Shown one piece after another: positions 61,504-64,000 of a stretch of DNA of 64,000 nt (its first letter is position 1; every line of letters starts with the position of its first letter). The stretch is from Pseudomonas anguilliseptica (GTDB lineage: Bacteria; Pseudomonadota; Gammaproteobacteria; Pseudomonadales; Pseudomonadaceae), in NCBI RefSeq assembly GCF_900105355.1, contig NZ_FNSC01000001.1, positions 2,790,001 through 2,854,000 of the forward strand, written 5' to 3'. The notes beneath the pieces are model-generated. The model did not search any database. It was given only the letters and a program-made list of their open reading frames with translations, and was not told the origin of the DNA. The position numbers and the translations under genes were made by a program.

Positions 61504-61504
<1 letters not shown>

Positions 61505-62967
61505 TGCCCATGCCCCTTAATCAGTTGCTGCCTGAAGCCGCCAGCTCGGCTCTGATTCGTGAATTGACCCTGGACAGCCGCAAGGTGCGCCCAGGTGACC
61601 TGTTTCTGGCCGTACCTGGCACCCAGCAGGATGGCCGCGTGCATATCGCTGATGCGGTTGCCCGTGGTGCTGCCGCCGTGGCCTATGAAGCCGAAGGCGC
61701 CGCTGTGATGACCGCGCACAGTGCCGAGCTGGTTGCGCTCAAAGGCCTGGCTAATCAGTTGTCGGCAATTGCCGGACGCTTCTATGGGGAGCCGAGCCGT
61801 GGCCTGCACCTGATTGGTATCACTGGCACCAATGGCAAAACCAGCGTCAGTCAGCTACTGGCTCAGGCACTGGATCTGCTTGGCGAGCGCTGCGGCATCG
61901 TCGGCACTCTGGGTAATGGTTTCTATGGCGCGCTGGAGCAAGGGCGTCACACCACACCAGACCCGATCGGCGTGCAGGCGACCCTGGCTGACATGAAAAA
62001 CGCCGGTGCTCGCGCCGTGGCCATGGAGGTGTCGTCCCACGGCCTGCATCAGGGGCGCGTCGCGGCTCTGGCGTTCGATGTGGCGGTACTGACCAATCTG
62101 TCGCGCGATCACCTGGATTACCACGGTTCGATGCAGGCGTATGCCGAGGCGAAAGCTGCGTTGTTTGCCTGGTCGGGCCTGCGTTGCCGCGTGCTCAATC
62201 TGGACGACGCCTTTGGCCGTGAGCTGGCTGCTGCCGAGCACGAGTCGCGCCTGCTCAGTTACAGCCTGATCGACGCTGACGCCTACCTGTATTGCCGCGA
62301 CGCACAGTTCGACGAGCAGGGCGTACGCGCGACCTTGGTCACCCCGCGTGGTGAAGGCAGCCTGCGCAGCTCGCTGCTTGGTCGCTTCAATCTGAGCAAC
62401 CTGCTGGCAGTGGTCGGTGCGCTGCTCGGTCTGGATTACCCGCTGGATGAAATTCTCAAGGTGCTGCCACAGCTGCAGGGCCCGATTGGCCGTATGCAGC
62501 GCCTGGGCGGCGGTAAAAAGCCGCTGGTTGTGGTGGATTACGCACACACACCGGATGCTTTGGAAAAAGTCCTTGAAGCCCTGCGCCCGCACGTCAAAGG
62601 CCGTTTGCTGTGCCTGTTCGGCTGTGGCGGTGATCGCGACAGTGGCAAGCGCCCGCTGATGGCTGCGGTAGTCGAGCGTCTGGCCGATGGGGTGCTGGTG
62701 ACCGATGACAACCCGCGCACCGAAGTACCTGCGCAGATTTTCAGCGATATTCGCGCCGGTTTTGCGGTGCCAGAGTCCGTGCAATTCGTCCATGGGCGTG
62801 GCCAGGCGATTGCTCAGTTGATTGCCGCTGCCAGTGCCGATGACGTGCTGGTCCTGGCTGGCAAGGGGCATGAGGATTATCAGGAAATCAACGGCGTGCG
62901 TCAGCCGTTCTCCGACCTGGTCGAGGCGGCTAACGCTTTGGCGGCATGGGAGGAGGCGCATGCTTAA
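61504..62967 (+). CDS. murE: UDP-MurNAc-L-Ala-D-Glu:meso-diaminopimelate ligase
   Basis: A 487-aa Mur ligase: the first domain (LTLDSRKVRPGDLFLAVPGT), ATP site GITGTNGKTSVSQLL near residues 105-119, AMEVSSHGLHQGRV, and DNPR in VTDDNPRTEVP near residue 401, the motif that selects meso-diaminopimelate. It starts in the ftsI stop (TGATG). Confidence 0.97.
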
Positions 62968-64000
62968 GTCTCTGCGGTTGAGCGAAGTGGCTGCATCATT
63001 GGCTGCCCGGGTGATCGGTGCGGACGTCGCATTCAGCGCAGTCAGCAGTGACAGCCGTGCGATTCAGCCGGGTCAGCTGTTTGTCGCCCTCGCCGGTCCG
63101 CGCTTCGATGGCCATGACTACCTGGCTGAAGTCGCCGGCAAAGGCGCAGTGGCGGCCCTGGTCGAGCGTGAAGTCGTCGGTGCACCCCTGCCGCAACTGC
63201 TGGTCGCCGATACCCGTCTGGCCCTCGGTCAACTGGGGGAGCTGAATCGTCAGGCGTTCACCGCGCCACTGGTCGCCATTACCGGTTCCAGCGGCAAGAC
63301 CACCGTGAAAGAAATGCTCGCCAGCATCTTGCGCGAGGGCCTGCAGGGCCCGGTGCTGGCCACCCGCGGCAACCTCAATAATGACCTTGGTGCGCCGTTG
63401 ACCCTGCTGGAGCTGGCGCCTGAGCATGTCGCTGCAGTGATCGAACTGGGCGCCAACCATGTCGGCGAAATCGCCTACACCGTCGGCCTGACCCAGCCGC
63501 AGGTGGCCGTCATCAACAATGCCGGTAACGCTCATGTCGGCGAGTTTGGCGGCCCGGAAAAGATTGTCGAAGCCAAGGGCGAAATCCTCGAAGGCCTGAG
63601 CGACAGCGGCGTGGCCGTGCTCAACCTCGACGACAGCGCCTTTGCTATCTGGCAGCTGCGCGCCCAGGGCCGTGCGGTCAGCAGTTTCGCTCTGCGCAAT
63701 CCGGCTGCTGACGTTTATGCTCGCGAACTCGCTCGCGATGCCCGTGGCTGCTCAGCCTTTACCCTGCACTGCGCCAGCGGTCAGGCACGTATTCAGCTCA
63801 ATCTGCTCGGCGAGCACAACGTCGCCAATGCCCTGGCTGCTGCGGCTGCTGCCCAGGCGCTGGGCCTGGCCCCTGCGGCGATCAAGGCCGGGCTGGAAAG
63901 TCTGCAGCCGGTCAAGGGGCGCGCCGTTGCTCAGATCGCAGCGAACGGCCTGCGGGTTATCGACGACAGCTACAACGCCAATCCGGCATCCGTCTGTGCA
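62960..64000 (+). CDS. murF: UDP-MurNAc-tripeptide:D-Ala-D-Ala ligase (partial, runs off the window)
   Basis: The first 347 residues are visible. ATG 62960 overlaps the murE stop by 8 bp. The N-terminal domain has SSDSRAIQPGQLFVALAGPR, and the ATP site is AITGSSGKTTVKEMLASIL near residues 109-127. Also visible are GNLNNDLGAPLTLLEL and LLGEHNVANALAAAAAAQAL. The frame is open to the window edge and stops at IDDSYNANPAS, a conserved MurF motif. It adds D-Ala-D-Ala to the precursor. Confidence 0.96.
   Translation, partial: MLKSLRLSEVAASLAARVIGADVAFSAVSSDSRAIQPGQLFVALAGPRFDGHDYLAEVAGKGAVAALVEREVVGAPLPQLLVADTRLALGQLGELNRQAFTAPLVAITGSSGKTTVKEMLASILREGLQGPVLATRGNLNNDLGAPLTLLELAPEHVAAVIELGANHVGEIAYTVGLTQPQVAVINNAGNAHVGEFGGPEKIVEAKGEILEGLSDSGVAVLNLDDSAFAIWQLRAQGRAVSSFALRNPAADVYARELARDARGCSAFTLHCASGQARIQLNLLGEHNVANALAAAAAAQALGLAPAAIKAGLESLQPVKGRAVAQIAANGLRVIDDSYNANPASVCA

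Overview
The window is Pseudomonas chromosome carrying one complete-looking transposable (Mu-type) prophage and one insertion sequence. The assignment rests on gene order. Acyl-CoA dehydrogenase, tas, rplM-rpsI, petABC, sspAB, BON lipoprotein, SIS isomerase, yraN, lpoA, rsmI, rnpB and the mraZ-rsmH-ftsL-ftsI-murE-murF division cluster follow the order I recall for Pseudomonas aeruginosa. High GC, GC-rich third positions and gamma-proteobacterial RNase P RNA agree. The species cannot be named from this.

Left flank (1-9704): CDGSH protein, short-chain dehydrogenase, periplasmic solute-binding protein, VOC protein, YciC-like membrane protein, an isochorismatase-family gene split by an IS1111-type (IS110 family) element, NYN nuclease, DEDDh exonuclease, a secreted protein, a GlxA/AraC regulator and a long-chain-type acyl-CoA dehydrogenase.

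Prophage (9705-46813, 37,109 bp, TG...CA ends, 6-bp duplication gcgttg): a mosaic with Mu-type transposition and head genes and a P2-type contractile tail, the plan I recall for BcepMu. The early block (Ner-like, MuA, MuB, GemA, Mor) is on the minus strand and runs outwards to the left end. A CI-type repressor and two probable lysogeny genes run rightwards. Four late blocks follow: lysis and DNA packaging, head with tail sheath and tube, tail chaperones to baseplate spike, and baseplate W/J/I with fibre, Com and Dam. Each late block is preceded by the same 20-bp motif containing the dyad TTTAA-N6-TTAAA. This is the best candidate for the site read by the phage's Mor-like activator. Two genes on the opposite strand sit between late blocks as probable morons. 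The MuF-type minor head gene is frameshifted and lacks a conserved stretch, so the prophage may not make particles.

Right flank (46814-64000): the terminator the prophage has separated from the acyl-CoA dehydrogenase, tas, ribosomal proteins L13 and S9, cytochrome bc1 complex, SspA/SspB, envelope genes dolP/SIS/yraN/lpoA, rsmI, rnpB, and the start of the division and cell-wall cluster, ending inside murF.
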